64,000 nucleotides of DNA from Acetobacteroides hydrogenigenes (GTDB taxonomy: Bacteria; Bacteroidota; Bacteroidia; Bacteroidales; ZOR0009): the NCBI RefSeq assembly GCF_004340205.1, contig NZ_SLWB01000011.1:62001-126000 (forward strand). The letters run 5' to 3'. The first letter of the stretch is position 1. Each line of letters starts with the position of its first letter. Shown in pieces: positions 7,329 through 18,086 of the stretch. Both the position numbers and the translations under genes were made by a program. The notes below the pieces were generated by a model that worked only from the letters and a program-made list of their open reading frames with translations, did not search any database and was not told the DNA's origin.

Positions 7329-9482
7329 CTATCGTGTAATCACGCCAAGCTCACCTACCGAGGTCCACTCCTTACCCTCCACCTCGTCGAGCGCAACGAA
7401 CTTGAAGAAGCGAGCAACGGCTGGAGCATCGAACATTACCTCCTGCTTAATTGGGTTATGCTTGATGTTGGCAAACTCGCCCTTGCAGGCAGCCTTTTGC
7501 CAGGTTACACCATCGGTAGAGGTGTAAAACTCGTAGTGCATAGGCGTTCCGCTAATGTTACCATCGGTTCGGGGCGCATAGGTAAAGCCCTTAAGGGTTA
7601 GCGTTTCGCCTAAATCCACAACAATAGAGTGAGGATGCTTAGGAAGATTGGCGCCATCCCAAGGCGTATGCCACATCGACGATGATGCACCATCGATAGC
7701 GTTTACGGCAGGGAACGAGCCTTGTGCTGCGCTCGACGAAACCACCGTCCACTTAGCGGTGCAGATATCGAACGACTCCTGCTTAACCTCGCTAAACACG
7801 CTGTTGTTGTTGATGAACGTGCGTGCCTTTACAACGCCACCCTGTGGCAAAGCAAAAGGCTTATCGTAAAGGTTCGAAGCGGCAGTTGGCTCCGAGCCAT
7901 CGGTAGTATACCTAATGTTCACCGTTTTCGATTCGCTGCTAATTTTTACATTTCCCTGCTTATCGCGCGAAATCACTGGATCGGCGAGCAGCTCCGGTGC
8001 CATAAACAATCCGATATTGCTAATATTGGGGATGTCGCGCGATTTAAGAATGCTCACGCGAATCTTCGATGCGGTAGTTGTTGGCAAACGCAGCAAGCGC
8101 TTGTAGCCAATGGTAGTACCACGGCCAACTTCCTTCCAAGCCCCGTTGATAAAGGCTTCTACAGCGAACTCTTCTACGCGTTGCCCTTTGGTAATATCCT
8201 CCTGAATCATGAAAACGTTAAACTCCGAAGGCCTAGCAAGCGAAAGCTCGGCTACAGCAGGAAGCATCTTCGGCGACCAATTGGTCTTCGCCGATTTGTC
8301 GATAGCACCGTTAGCCGCACCAGCCTTTGCCCCTACAGCAAGGTTGGTCTTAAAGGTAGCACTAATGTACTCGCCGAACTCCTTTAAGCGCTTCACATCG
8401 CTTTCTTGAATAAGCCCACGGGTATCGGGCGGTACATTCAGTAGTAGCACCGAGTTCATTCCTACCGAATTAAAGTAGATATCGACGAGCTTATTCAGCG
8501 ACTTTACGCGCGAATCCTCTGCCTTATGGTAGAACCAGCCGGGACGAATGGAAACATCCACTTCCGAAGGCCACCAGAACACCTGATTAGCCTTAGCAAG
8601 CAGCTCGCGGCTTCCTAAATCGTTCTTCATTGCGTTAATACCCAGCTGTTGGTTAACAGCCGCACTCTCGTTGGTTCCTCCTGGATTTAGCACGGTGGTG
8701 CTCCACTCGGTAGGGCGACCGTAGCCGCTTTCGGTACCAACCCAGCGAACATCTTCGCCCGACACAGCCACAACAGCATTGGGCTGTAGCTTATGGATAA
8801 GCTGGTAGTACTCCTTCCAGCTATATTCCTGCTTTTTACCATTTGGCCCCTCGCCACAAGCACCGTCGAACCAAACCTCGTCTACCTTTCCGTAGTTGGT
8901 AAGAAGTTCGGTAAGCTGCTCCATAAAGAACTTATTGTAGCGGGGCGAATCGCCGTAGCACTCTGCATTACGATCCCAAGGCGAAAGGTAAACGCCAAAC
9001 CTCATACCGTACTTGGTGCAGGCATCGCGTAGCTCCCTTACCACATCGCCCTTACCGTTTTTCCAGGGACTTGCAGCCACCGTGTGCTTGGTTACCTTCG
9101 ATGGCCAAAGACAGAAGCCGTCGTGGTGCTTAGCGGTAAGTATTGCCATCTTAAATCCGGCATCTTTAAGCGATTTTACCCACTGGTCGGCATCAAAATG
9201 GGTAGGGTTGAACAGTTGGGGATCTTCTGTTCCGTGTCCCCATTCGAGGTTTGTAAAGGTGTTGATGGTAAAATGGAGAAAAGCGGTAAGCTCGAGCTCC
9301 TGCCATGCCTTTTGCTGAGGTGTTGGAACAACGCGTGCTGCCATCTTAACCTTCTGTTCGATAGTAGCATTAGCGGGGAACTTCACGCTCTTAACGTAGT
9401 AGTTCTCCTTTTGCTGAGCATAAGCTGTAATACTCAATAGCGCTGCAGCAAGTAGCAGCGCACTAGTTTTGGCTAACTTCAT
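7329..9482 (-). CDS. Secreted alpha-L-fucosidase (GH29) with C-terminal carbohydrate-binding domains
   Basis: A 717-residue exported glycoside hydrolase of family GH29, expected to remove alpha-L-fucose from glycans. Residues 1-22 are a signal peptide ending AYA-Q. The catalytic barrel (about 50-370) shows AKHHDGF (117-123) and DEVWFDG (201-207), whose last Asp is the expected nucleophile. A beta-hexosaminidase C-terminal-like module with IRYTTDGSEPT follows (about 500-560), then an F5/8 type C (discoidin) domain containing NAIDGASSSMWHTPW. Length and domain order are normal for Bacteroidota enzymes. No polysaccharide-utilisation partners (SusC/D) lie next to it, so it may act alone. Confidence 0.92.
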   Translation of the reverse strand: MKLAKTSALLLAAALLSITAYAQQKENYYVKSVKFPANATIEQKVKMAARVVPTPQQKAWQELELTAFLHFTINTFTNLEWGHGTEDPQLFNPTHFDADQWVKSLKDAGFKMAILTAKHHDGFCLWPSKVTKHTVAASPWKNGKGDVVRELRDACTKYGMRFGVYLSPWDRNAECYGDSPRYNKFFMEQLTELLTNYGKVDEVWFDGACGEGPNGKKQEYSWKEYYQLIHKLQPNAVVAVSGEDVRWVGTESGYGRPTEWSTTVLNPGGTNESAAVNQQLGINAMKNDLGSRELLAKANQVFWWPSEVDVSIRPGWFYHKAEDSRVKSLNKLVDIYFNSVGMNSVLLLNVPPDTRGLIQESDVKRLKEFGEYISATFKTNLAVGAKAGAANGAIDKSAKTNWSPKMLPAVAELSLARPSEFNVFMIQEDITKGQRVEEFAVEAFINGAWKEVGRGTTIGYKRLLRLPTTTASKIRVSILKSRDIPNISNIGLFMAPELLADPVISRDKQGNVKISSESKTVNIRYTTDGSEPTAASNLYDKPFALPQGGVVKARTFINNNSVFSEVKQESFDICTAKWTVVSSSAAQGSFPAVNAIDGASSSMWHTPWDGANLPKHPHSIVVDLGETLTLKGFTYAPRTDGNISGTPMHYEFYTSTDGVTWQKAACKGEFANIKHNPIKQEVMFDAPAVARFFKFVALDEVEGKEWTSVGELGVITR

Positions 9483-9617
9483 TAGATGTCGAGTTTTTGT
9501 CTACCTACAAATAAAGCTTTTTTAATGGTAAAGTTCCATACCAGATGCAGCTAGTTTCAAGACTAGTAGGTAGTTTAACATGCAAGCAAATACCCGTTAC
9601 CGATAGCGTCAACGGAC

Positions 9618-9644
9618 AAAAAAAAGGGTACCCGAAGGTACCCT
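9618..9644 (-). terminator. Intrinsic terminator after the aldolase gene
   Basis: On the minus strand, GGGTACC-TTCG-GGTACCC followed by a run of T. Confidence 0.9.
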
Positions 9645-9667
9645 TAGCTTGTTATGCTGCTGCAATG

Positions 9668-10744
9668 TTACTTTCCAATAACGTTGATTGCATTAAGATC
9701 AGCAAACGACTCCTTCAAACGAGCGATAACTGACTCTTCGCCCTTACGCAACCAAACGCGTGGGTCGTAGTACTTCTTGTTAGGAGAATCATCACCTTCT
9801 GGGTTGCCAAGCTGACCTTGTAGGTATGCTTCCTTAGCCTTGTAGTACTTAAGGATACCTTCCCAGAATGCCCATTGAATATCGGTATCAATGTTCATCT
9901 TAACTACACCGTACGAAATTGCTTCGTGAATCTTTTCCTTCTCAGAACCCGATCCACCGTGGAATACGAAGCTTACAGGTTGAGCTACTGTATTAAACTT
10001 CTTTTGGATGTACTCTTGAGAATCTCTTAGGATATATGGGCTAAGAACAACGTTTCCTGGTTTATATACACCGTGAACGTTTCCGAAAGAAGCAGCAATG
10101 GTGAAGTTAGGGCTAATCTTGCTTAGCTCTTCGTAAGCATAGGCAACCTCTTCGGGCTGAGTGTAAAGCTTAGAAGCATCAACATGGCTATTGTCTACGC
10201 CATCTTCTTCGCCGCCGGTAACACCAAGCTCAATTTCGAGGGTCATTCCCATCTTGCTCATACGGGCAAGGTACTTCTTCGAAATCTCGATGTTTTCTTC
10301 AAGAGACTCTTCCGACAAGTCTAGCATGTGCGAGCAGAAAAGTGGCTTTCCTTTTTCTGCGAAGAACTTTTCGCCAGCATCAAGCAAACCGTCAATCCAA
10401 GGAAGAAGCTTCTTTGCAGCGTGATCGGTATGAAGGATTACAGGTATTCCATAAGATTCAGCAACATTGTGAACGTGAAGAGCTGCCGAGATAGCTCCGG
10501 TAATGGCCGACTTTTGGCCATCGTTGCTAAGGCCTTTCCCTGCATAGAAAGAAGCACCGCCATTCGATACTTGGATGATTACAGGAGAGTTAACTTCACG
10601 AGCTGCTTCAAGAACAGCGTTTACAGTGTCGGTTCCAGTAACGTTAACCGCTGGAATTGCGAATCCTTTTTCCTTAGCATACGCATAAAGATCATGAACG
10701 TCAGAGCCGCTGATAACACCTGGCTTGAAATTGAAAGTTGCCAT
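9668..10744 (-). CDS. fbaA: Class II fructose-bisphosphate aldolase
   Basis: A 358-residue zinc-dependent aldolase that interconverts fructose 1,6-bisphosphate with glyceraldehyde 3-phosphate and dihydroxyacetone phosphate in glycolysis and gluconeogenesis. Visible hallmarks: the metal-binding HTDHAAKK (105-112), the Glu-rich LEIELGVTGGEEDG loop, SFGNVHGVYKPGN with another metal His, and FHGGSGS plus KMNIDTD for phosphate binding. It belongs to the long E. coli FbaA-type subgroup. The start at 10744 (MATFNF) is chosen because the 37 upstream codons are unrelated to the family and the promoter lies inside them. A terminator follows. Confidence 0.97.
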   Translation of the reverse strand: MATFNFKPGVISGSDVHDLYAYAKEKGFAIPAVNVTGTDTVNAVLEAAREVNSPVIIQVSNGGASFYAGKGLSNDGQKSAITGAISAALHVHNVAESYGIPVILHTDHAAKKLLPWIDGLLDAGEKFFAEKGKPLFCSHMLDLSEESLEENIEISKKYLARMSKMGMTLEIELGVTGGEEDGVDNSHVDASKLYTQPEEVAYAYEELSKISPNFTIAASFGNVHGVYKPGNVVLSPYILRDSQEYIQKKFNTVAQPVSFVFHGGSGSEKEKIHEAISYGVVKMNIDTDIQWAFWEGILKYYKAKEAYLQGQLGNPEGDDSPNKKYYDPRVWLRKGEESVIARLKESFADLNAINVIGK

Positions 10745-10834
10745 AATGGAATTTATTTTGATGTAATAAAAAACTGCTTTCTCCGAAAAGATGAAATCGA
10801 AAAGTGCAAAAATTACACGCTCAATTTCAACCAT

Positions 10835-10866
10835 CAAAGGTATAACTATCAGCAATTGTAAACAAA
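10835..10866 (-). promoter_or_regulatory. Bacteroidota-type promoter of the aldolase gene
   Basis: On the minus strand, TTTG, a 20-base spacer, then TACCTTTG, an exact fit to TAnnTTTG. It would start transcription about 85 bases before the aldolase ATG. Confidence 0.75.
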
Positions 10867-10919
10867 TCTATTTTAGTAAATTTACGTTGCGTGAAAACCA
10901 GAGTGAGGCTGTAACAACT

Positions 10920-10955
10920 AATTAGGGGGATTACCTCAACGGTATCCCCCTAATA
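10920..10955 (-). terminator. Stem-loop after the gate-domain gene
   Basis: Arms TTAGGGGGATACC and GGTAATCCCCCTAA with a short loop. There is no long T run, so this is a weak terminator or an mRNA-stabilising hairpin. Confidence 0.6.
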
Positions 10956-10999
10956 AAATTATAGTGACGTGACATTTATAAGTTCGACAGAGCGCTAAC

Positions 11000-12154
11000 C
11001 TACAAGGTTGTAAACAACGAGACAAAGACGTATAGCCAGTGGGCAAATACGCCCGCGCAAAGCCCTCCTATTGTATGCGAAAGCAGAGCCTTCGAAATTA
11101 ACGGACGGTATCCCATAGAGTCGAGCATTGCAGTATGCGTGCTAAGGTAACCGCTCCAGCACATTCCCATTGCGGTAAATACGGCAATAGCGTTACCGTT
11201 AATAAAGCCCGACACCATAAACTGCTTTATAAGACCAAGCGCAGCACCAACTGCTCCTAGCGAAGTAATTGGGAACGCAACTAGCTCTGGATGCTCGAAG
11301 CCAAATAGCCACTCGAAAAACCAGCTTACCTTTCCAGCCAGATAAGGAAGCAAACGAACACCTTCGTAGGCCAAGCCCTGATACCCTACCTTAGGATCAG
11401 CAGGACCAAATGTTAGCAGCATTACTATCGTAGAGATAATCAACACCCCTGGAATAATAGCCAACCCCAAATCGACACCTGTTTTTCCTCCATCAAGGAT
11501 GGCGTTAAGGAAGCGTAAGAATGCGTTCCCTTCCGATTTAAAGGATAAATTTTGTTCATCGCCCTTTTCTTCTGCAACCTCTTGTCGTAGTATTGGACTA
11601 TTTTTTATAGAACGCTGCATCAAACGAGTAGAAACCATACCCCCAAAAACAGCACCAGCCAAACCAACCATAGCTGCTCCAAAATGGCCTAAACCAGCCA
11701 TAAACGTTATTACAACAAGTCCCATACCAAAAGCGGTTCCAAAGTTTGTTAGGGAAACAAGCTGGTAGGGTTTAAAATACTGTCTAAAGTTTTTATCCTT
11801 CGCTAATCCAATAATTGCAGGATTGTCGGAAAAGAAGGTCATCAAACCACCTAGCGCAGCAACACCAGGAAGGTTAAAAAGAGGCTTCATCAGTGGAGCT
11901 AGGATATACTCCAGCAAACGAACAACCCCAAACTCTATTAGCAAACGCCCTAAAGCACCAGAAAGAACGGTAATACCCATGATGTACAACACGGTCTTTA
12001 TCAACAGATCGTAAGCTGTTGCCATTATGGTATTAAGAAGGTTATTCGTCCCCATTCTTGTACCTAAGAACCCAAAAAAGAGAAAGAGTATTAACAGAAA
12101 TAGTCCCGCCTCAATCCTCCTTTTTGTCAAAAACTTCAGATTCGTATATTTCAT
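11000..12154 (-). CDS. Nucleoside-recognition/gate-domain membrane protein (CD0519/CD1768-like)
   Basis: A 384-residue polytopic membrane protein. About nine hydrophobic segments are visible, with two gate-like halves: one with GALGRLLIEFGVVRLLEYILAP and the conserved FFSDNPAIIGLAKD, the other with VAFPITSLGAVGAALGLIKQF. This pattern fits the transporter-gate family found in spore-maturation proteins and nucleoside transporters. The substrate is unknown. It stands alone between terminators. The hydrophilic loop at about 185-215 separates the two halves. Confidence 0.8.
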   Translation of the reverse strand: MKYTNLKFLTKRRIEAGLFLLILFLFFGFLGTRMGTNNLLNTIMATAYDLLIKTVLYIMGITVLSGALGRLLIEFGVVRLLEYILAPLMKPLFNLPGVAALGGLMTFFSDNPAIIGLAKDKNFRQYFKPYQLVSLTNFGTAFGMGLVVITFMAGLGHFGAAMVGLAGAVFGGMVSTRLMQRSIKNSPILRQEVAEEKGDEQNLSFKSEGNAFLRFLNAILDGGKTGVDLGLAIIPGVLIISTIVMLLTFGPADPKVGYQGLAYEGVRLLPYLAGKVSWFFEWLFGFEHPELVAFPITSLGAVGAALGLIKQFMVSGFINGNAIAVFTAMGMCWSGYLSTHTAMLDSMGYRPLISKALLSHTIGGLCAGVFAHWLYVFVSLFTTL

Positions 12155-12291
12155 TATACCTACACTTTTATGTGATTATGCGGAAGCAAAAATAAGATGA
12201 TTTTGAAAGTCCAATCACAACGCATCCTTAAAAAAACAAGTTTAAAAACATAAGCGAAACGCTTTTTTATCTAAAACATTCAAATCATTTC

Positions 12292-12323
12292 AAAAAAAAA
12301 GCCGAACTATTGAAAGTTCGGCT
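12292..12323 (-). terminator. Intrinsic terminator after the phosphohexomutase gene
   Basis: Arms AGCCGAACTTTC and AATAGTTCGGCT on the minus strand, followed by nine T. Confidence 0.9.
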
Positions 12324-12381
12324 CTAGCATTTAGCTACATACAATATTGTAGAAAAGAAAGAATCAAACAGTGCAAGTATT

Positions 12382-13728
12382 CTACTTAAAGTTTGAAATA
12401 ATGCCTTTTACAACCCTTACTTTTTCCGCGAGTAGGTCGTCAGAGGTTGCCTCGGCAAGAAAGCGTAAGTATGGTTCGGTATTCGAAGGACGAACGTTTA
12501 ACCACCAGTCGGCAAACTCAAGACGGTAACCATCAAAGTCGTAGAAGGCGGTTACGGTTTCGGTCTCCTCAAAATGCTTTTTGATGGCATCCATTGCTTC
12601 CTGCTTCTGTACTATCTTAAAGTTGATTTCTCCGGAGTTATGGTAGCTTGATATTCCTGCAATGGCTTCGCTAAACGAGATTCCTTTGCTCTTTAACCTT
12701 GCCACAACGTTAAGGGTAAGGATTGCCGCAAGCATACCCGAATCGGAATAGAAGAAATCCTTAAAGTAGTAGTGACCGGCAAGTTCACCGCCGTAGATTC
12801 CGTCAATTTCACGGAGTTTAAGCGCTGCATAGGCGCGCCCCACACGCCAAGTATGAATCTCGGCACCAAAATTCTTTCGCAGGTATTCGCCTACAGCCTT
12901 AGACGATCGGATATCCTGAAGCACTTTTTGTCCTGCAGGTTTACCTTCGAGGAAGTAGTGCCCCAACAAAGCTATGATAAGATCTGGCGAAACAAACTTT
13001 CCCTTCTCGTCGACAAACATAACGCGGTCAGCATCGCCATCGAATATAACGCCAATATCGCTCTTAGTATGGTTTACTAAGGCCTTTAAATCGGCCACAT
13101 TGGACTCATCCAACGGATTTGGTTCGTGGTTAGGGAAAGTTCCGTCAACATCATCGTAAATATACGTTGGTGCTTCGCCTAACACCTGACGAACAAATAA
13201 TCCTGCCATACCATTAGAGCAATCTACCGCAATTTTAAGGCTCGACAAGTCTTCCAACTTCGACTTTAAGAATTCGAGATACTCCTCCTTAACCTTAACC
13301 GGAGTAATGCTTCCTCGCTTAGTAGAAGCTTCTACATTACCACCAAGTACGAGCGCCTCCAACTCCTTTAACCCAGAGTCGTAACCAACGGGGAGAGCAT
13401 TTTCTCTCGAAATTTTCAATCCATTATACTCCTTAGGGTTGTGCGATGCGGTAATCTGCACCGAGGCTTTGAAGCCCAACTTTGCCGTTGTATAGTAAAC
13501 CAATGGGGTTGTTGCCAAACCAATATCGAATACATCGGCTCCTGCATCGTTGATTCCCCTTACAAGCGCCGCGAAAATCTCGGGAGATGACACTCGTGCA
13601 TCTCTACCCACTAAGATCTTATTGGCGCTTAGAAGCTGAGGTAGAAAGTAACCGATTCGGTAAACATCCTCTTGGTTAAAGTCCTTATTATAAATGCCTC
13701 TAATATCGTACGCGTGAAAAGCTCCCAT
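12382..13728 (-). CDS. manB: Phosphomannomutase/phosphoglucomutase
   Basis: A 448-residue alpha-D-phosphohexomutase that moves phosphate between C6 and C1 of mannose or glucose, feeding nucleotide-sugar synthesis. The active-site serine lies in TASHNP (93-98), the magnesium loop is DGDADR (230-235), the sugar-binding loop is GGELAGHYYF, and the phosphate-binding loop is RPSNTEPYLR near the C-terminus. All four domain signatures are present and the length is normal. Mannose versus glucose preference cannot be told from sequence. It is monocistronic, bounded by terminators on both sides. Confidence 0.94.
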   Translation of the reverse strand: MGAFHAYDIRGIYNKDFNQEDVYRIGYFLPQLLSANKILVGRDARVSSPEIFAALVRGINDAGADVFDIGLATTPLVYYTTAKLGFKASVQITASHNPKEYNGLKISRENALPVGYDSGLKELEALVLGGNVEASTKRGSITPVKVKEEYLEFLKSKLEDLSSLKIAVDCSNGMAGLFVRQVLGEAPTYIYDDVDGTFPNHEPNPLDESNVADLKALVNHTKSDIGVIFDGDADRVMFVDEKGKFVSPDLIIALLGHYFLEGKPAGQKVLQDIRSSKAVGEYLRKNFGAEIHTWRVGRAYAALKLREIDGIYGGELAGHYYFKDFFYSDSGMLAAILTLNVVARLKSKGISFSEAIAGISSYHNSGEINFKIVQKQEAMDAIKKHFEETETVTAFYDFDGYRLEFADWWLNVRPSNTEPYLRFLAEATSDDLLAEKVRVVKGIISNFK

Positions 13729-13841
13729 AAATCAGATTTATTTATTCTTTTGTTTTTATGTTATTCCCGCTTTGAAAAACGGGCGCACAATCTACTTAAT
13801 TTTACTGGAAAGAAAAAATATGTTAGAAATTATATTGGGCA

Positions 13842-13890
13842 AAAAAGAACAGAGCCACCCAGAATAATACTGAGGAGGCTCTGTTCTTTC
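13842..13890 (-). terminator. Intrinsic terminator after hom
   Basis: Arms GAACAGAGCC and GGCTCTGTTC around a 21-base loop, followed by a T run on the minus strand; it closes the metY-metX-hom unit. Confidence 0.88.
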
Positions 13891-13908
13891 GTCATCTAAT
13901 TTCGTTGA

Positions 13909-15090
13909 CTACACCGCTGCAATAAACACATCTAACTTAGGTAGCAGGTACTTCACCTTTTGCAAAGATGAAAGTTTAATAGTTCCAATAACGTAGCTGT
14001 AATCCTTCGACGAGTACTTTTCGGTGATATTCTCGAACTCGAAGTGGCTAAACGCAAGGCTGTCGCGGTAGCGTAGGTATATCTTCACCTCGGTGTCGGT
14101 GGTGTAGGTTGGCGGAGTAAAGAGCGTATGCTTCTTGTACTCGTATTTGTAATTATGAGCGCGGGCGGTAATGTCGGAAAGAACCGACGAAGCAGTAGGG
14201 AATGCCCCAGCCCCCTTGCCAAACATAAACTGCTTCTCGTAGTATTCGCCTTCGATGATAACTCCGTTATACTCGTTCTCCACCGAGTAGATATACTCGT
14301 CAGGAGAAACCAGCTTAGGCATTACAAACATGGTGAAGCTGCCGTTATCTAACTTGGTAACCTGCGCCACCAGCTTAATCTTAAGTCCTTTTTCTTTGGC
14401 ATACTGAATGTCGCAAGGGGCAAGATTTGGAATGCCGCAGTTAAAGATATCCTCGGGCTTAACCAGCGTACCAAAGGCATGCAGGGTGATGATGATAAGC
14501 TTAAACATCGAATCGTAACCCTCAACATCGAAGGTCGGATTGCTCTCGGCAAAGCCCAAATCCTGTGCCAACTTAAGGGCGCTATCGTAGTCGCCACCCT
14601 CGTTAAAGATTTTGGTAAGAATGAAGTTCGACGAGCCGTTAAGGATGCCGGTGATCGACTTCAGCAGGTCGTTATCGTAGTACTCTTCGAGGTTCCGGAT
14701 AACAGGGATGCTACCGCAGGCGCTGGCATCGTAGAGCAACGACACGTTATGCTTCTTCTGTATTTCGATAAGCTCCTCGAGGTGCTCGGCAAGCATCTTT
14801 TTGTTGCCTGACACAACGCTCTTGCCCTTAAGCAGGGAAGCCTTTACGATATGATATGCCTCATCGGCATTGTCAATAAGTTCAACAACAAGGTTGATGT
14901 CTTCGTCGTTGATTATTTCGTTGGCATCGGTGGTGTAAAAATTCTCGGATACGTTTCTTTTCTTATCAGGGTGTTTAATACACACCTTTTTTATGGTTGC
15001 ATCTACCGTACGGCTATTTTTAAGCACGTGGTAAAGCCCTTCGCCTACCACTCCAAATCCAAATAGGCCAATGTTCAACTTTGTTTTCAT
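13909..15090 (-). CDS. hom: Homoserine dehydrogenase
   Basis: A 393-residue NAD(P)-dependent homoserine dehydrogenase, which reduces aspartate semialdehyde to homoserine, the precursor of threonine and methionine. The N-terminal Rossmann fold has GLFGFGVVGEG (8-18). The catalytic half shows GILNGSSNFIL and the DLGFAESNPTFDVEGYDSMFK-type segment with the key Asp and Lys residues. The C-terminal part (about 310-393) replaces a clear ACT domain with an unusual extension. It follows metX by 216 bases and supplies the substrate for it, which fits a methionine-directed isoenzyme under the same SAM control. Confidence 0.93.
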   Translation of the reverse strand: MKTKLNIGLFGFGVVGEGLYHVLKNSRTVDATIKKVCIKHPDKKRNVSENFYTTDANEIINDEDINLVVELIDNADEAYHIVKASLLKGKSVVSGNKKMLAEHLEELIEIQKKHNVSLLYDASACGSIPVIRNLEEYYDNDLLKSITGILNGSSNFILTKIFNEGGDYDSALKLAQDLGFAESNPTFDVEGYDSMFKLIIITLHAFGTLVKPEDIFNCGIPNLAPCDIQYAKEKGLKIKLVAQVTKLDNGSFTMFVMPKLVSPDEYIYSVENEYNGVIIEGEYYEKQFMFGKGAGAFPTASSVLSDITARAHNYKYEYKKHTLFTPPTYTTDTEVKIYLRYRDSLAFSHFEFENITEKYSSKDYSYVIGTIKLSSLQKVKYLLPKLDVFIAAV

Positions 15091-15240
15091 TGTTTTTATT
15101 TCTTTGTTTTTATAATTCTGTTTTGTTTGAAGTCAAGAAGAAATAAGAATAAGTTGCCTTAAGGAAATACCTTGTAAACCCACCCCCTCCCCCCTCCAAA
15201 GGAGGGGATAATCATGCTTCTATTGAGGTTCTTTATTATT

Positions 15241-15300
15241 CTCTAACCTCTTCCGTCTACCTTCTGTATAACTTCCGATTATTTCCGTTTAACTTCTGCC
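15241..15300. repeat. 11-bp periodic element, copy 2
   Basis: Motif copies such as ACTTCCGATTA and TTTCCGTTTA directly after the metX stop codon, inside the metX-hom gap. A CCTCCAAAGGAGG palindrome lies just upstream (15192-15206). The rest of the 15091-15306 gap shows nothing else. Confidence 0.65.
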
Positions 15301-15306
15301 ATCATA

Positions 15307-16374
15307 CTACCACGTATCGTACTGATGACCGCAGCATTCCAGCTCCTCTTCGTCGCAATCGGAAGCGTAGAAATCCTCAATTACCCGGCTAAGCTGCCTC
15401 CACTCCAATAAAAATCCATCGTGACCAAAGCTGGATGTAATTGGGGCGAATTGAGCATTAGGAATAAGCACCTTCAACGCACGTTGCTCCTCGATTGGGA
15501 AAAGAATGTCGGTATCGATACCAACCAGCAGCGTCTTTGCCTTAATCCTCGATAGCGCAGCGGCAACTCCCCCCCTATTGCGTCCCACATTGTGCGAGTC
15601 GATAATACGGGTGAGCGTGTAGTACGAGTAGGCATCGAAGCGATTTGCCAACTTTTGCCCTTGATACTGTTGGTAGGAAGATGCTTTAGACGCTTCCAAA
15701 CCATTATTATCTAGCTCATATTGCGTTTTGTTGTACCCCTCGTAGCTGCGATAGCTTACAAGAGCAATGGTACGAGCAGCCTTTAATCCATCCAGACCAC
15801 CATCGGGTCGATCCTCAAAGAATGTCTTATCGGCACGAATAGCCATGCGCTGGCTCTCGTTTAGCGCCGTTGCCCAAGGTGTAACCCTTGCATTGCTAGC
15901 AACAATAATAAGGTGCTCGCTAACATCGGGATTGATGATTGCCCACTCCAACGCCTGGAATGCGCCAATTGATCCTCCTATAAGCGTATGAATCCTATCA
16001 ATACCTAAATGTTGGCGAAGCAGCTCGTGAGCATTGGCTAGGTCGCGAACGGTTATTTGAGGGAATGCTCTATAGTATGGCTTACCGGTTTGTGGATTCG
16101 TGGATAGAGGTCCGGTTGTTCCGTAGCACGAACCAATAATGTTAGCGCACACTACAAAGTAGCGAGAGGTGTCGTAGTAATTTCCCTCACCGACAAGCAC
16201 ATCCCACCAATCTTCGGCATCGGAGTTGGCAGTAAGGGCATGACAAACCCAAAGAACGTTATCCTTTGCAGGATTTAGCGTTCCAGAGGTATGGTAAACG
16301 ATGTTCAATTCAGGGAGTTCTTCCCCGCTCTCCAGCGGGAAAGAACGTCCTAAACAGTACTGGTGCTTATTCAT
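15307..16374 (-). CDS. metX: Homoserine O-acetyltransferase
   Basis: A 355-residue alpha/beta-hydrolase-fold enzyme that acetylates homoserine for methionine synthesis. The family start NIVYHTSGTLNP (24-35), the segment SCYGTTGPLS, and the nucleophile elbow GGSIGA (133-138, Ser135) are all present. The catalytic Asp and His are in GIDTDILFP and SFGHDGFLLEW near the C-terminus. The gene begins 4 bases after metY ends, so the two are tightly coupled. MetX makes O-acetylhomoserine and MetY uses it. Whether acetyl or succinyl is the true donor group can only be inferred from family membership. Confidence 0.94.
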   Translation of the reverse strand: MNKHQYCLGRSFPLESGEELPELNIVYHTSGTLNPAKDNVLWVCHALTANSDAEDWWDVLVGEGNYYDTSRYFVVCANIIGSCYGTTGPLSTNPQTGKPYYRAFPQITVRDLANAHELLRQHLGIDRIHTLIGGSIGAFQALEWAIINPDVSEHLIIVASNARVTPWATALNESQRMAIRADKTFFEDRPDGGLDGLKAARTIALVSYRSYEGYNKTQYELDNNGLEASKASSYQQYQGQKLANRFDAYSYYTLTRIIDSHNVGRNRGGVAAALSRIKAKTLLVGIDTDILFPIEEQRALKVLIPNAQFAPITSSFGHDGFLLEWRQLSRVIEDFYASDCDEEELECCGHQYDTW

Positions 16375-16378
16375 TTAT

Positions 16379-17713
<1,335 letters not shown>

Positions 17714-17851
17714 TTAACTTTTTTATCCTGCTACAGCATCAAAACAAACGGCTATAGCAAGGAAATCCCATACGGTTTAAGGGAAAACTAAAAATGATGC
17801 AGCAATGTTCTAAACACCGCTATTGCAAATGGAGGTGATTATTTCGCGCAG

Positions 17852-17932
17852 CTAGCGCATTCGTGGCATTGTAGCTTCGCTACCGATTGCCACAGCTGAG
17901 AAAAATCGAAAGAATGTAAATTCTGATTTCAT
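17852..17932 (-). CDS. 26-codon ORF between the SAM-I riboswitch and metY (possible leader peptide)
   Basis: Starts at an ATG just after the aptamer and encodes 26 residues beginning MKSEFTFFRFF and ending ATMPRMR. The middle of the ORF overlaps a strong hairpin with arms TGGCAnnnGGTAGC and GCTACnnTGCCA (17864-17892). The position, between riboswitch and structural genes and 160 bases before metY, suggests a regulatory or coupling role. It could also be accidental, because only two of its residues besides the start are Met. Confidence 0.4.
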   Translation of the reverse strand: MKSEFTFFRFFSAVAIGSEATMPRMR

Positions 17933-17954
17933 GCTGTTGTTGTTAAATTATAAA

Positions 17955-18062
17955 CCCCTTGTTTCTTGGGTAGGTTTTAGCACCATCTCCCCGTGGGGGA
18001 AGGTTGCTAGAGCTTCAACGAGCCTATTCTCTCCACTCTTCTTTATAACTCAAACAACCCTT
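17955..18062 (-). ncRNA. SAM-I (S-box) riboswitch
   Basis: On the minus strand the conserved S-box cores appear in order: AAGAAGAGTGGAGAGA, GCTCGTTGAAGCTCTAGCAA, then a P3 hairpin CCCC-ACGGGG, then GATGGTGCTAAAACCTACC. P1 can form between TTGTTT at the 5' side and AAACAA at the 3' side. These are the invariant regions that bind S-adenosylmethionine. It lies in the leader of metY-metX-hom, which is a classic target. No U-rich terminator follows the aptamer directly, so the mechanism may be translational, or may act through the hairpin at 17864-17892. Confidence 0.92.
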
Positions 18063-18086
18063 TTGAAAGGATTATTGAACTGAATG

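Noticed and set aside
15091-15306. Possible attenuator or riboswitch before hom
   Set aside because: No aptamer core, leader peptide or terminator was found; the gap contains only the 11-bp element and a short palindrome.
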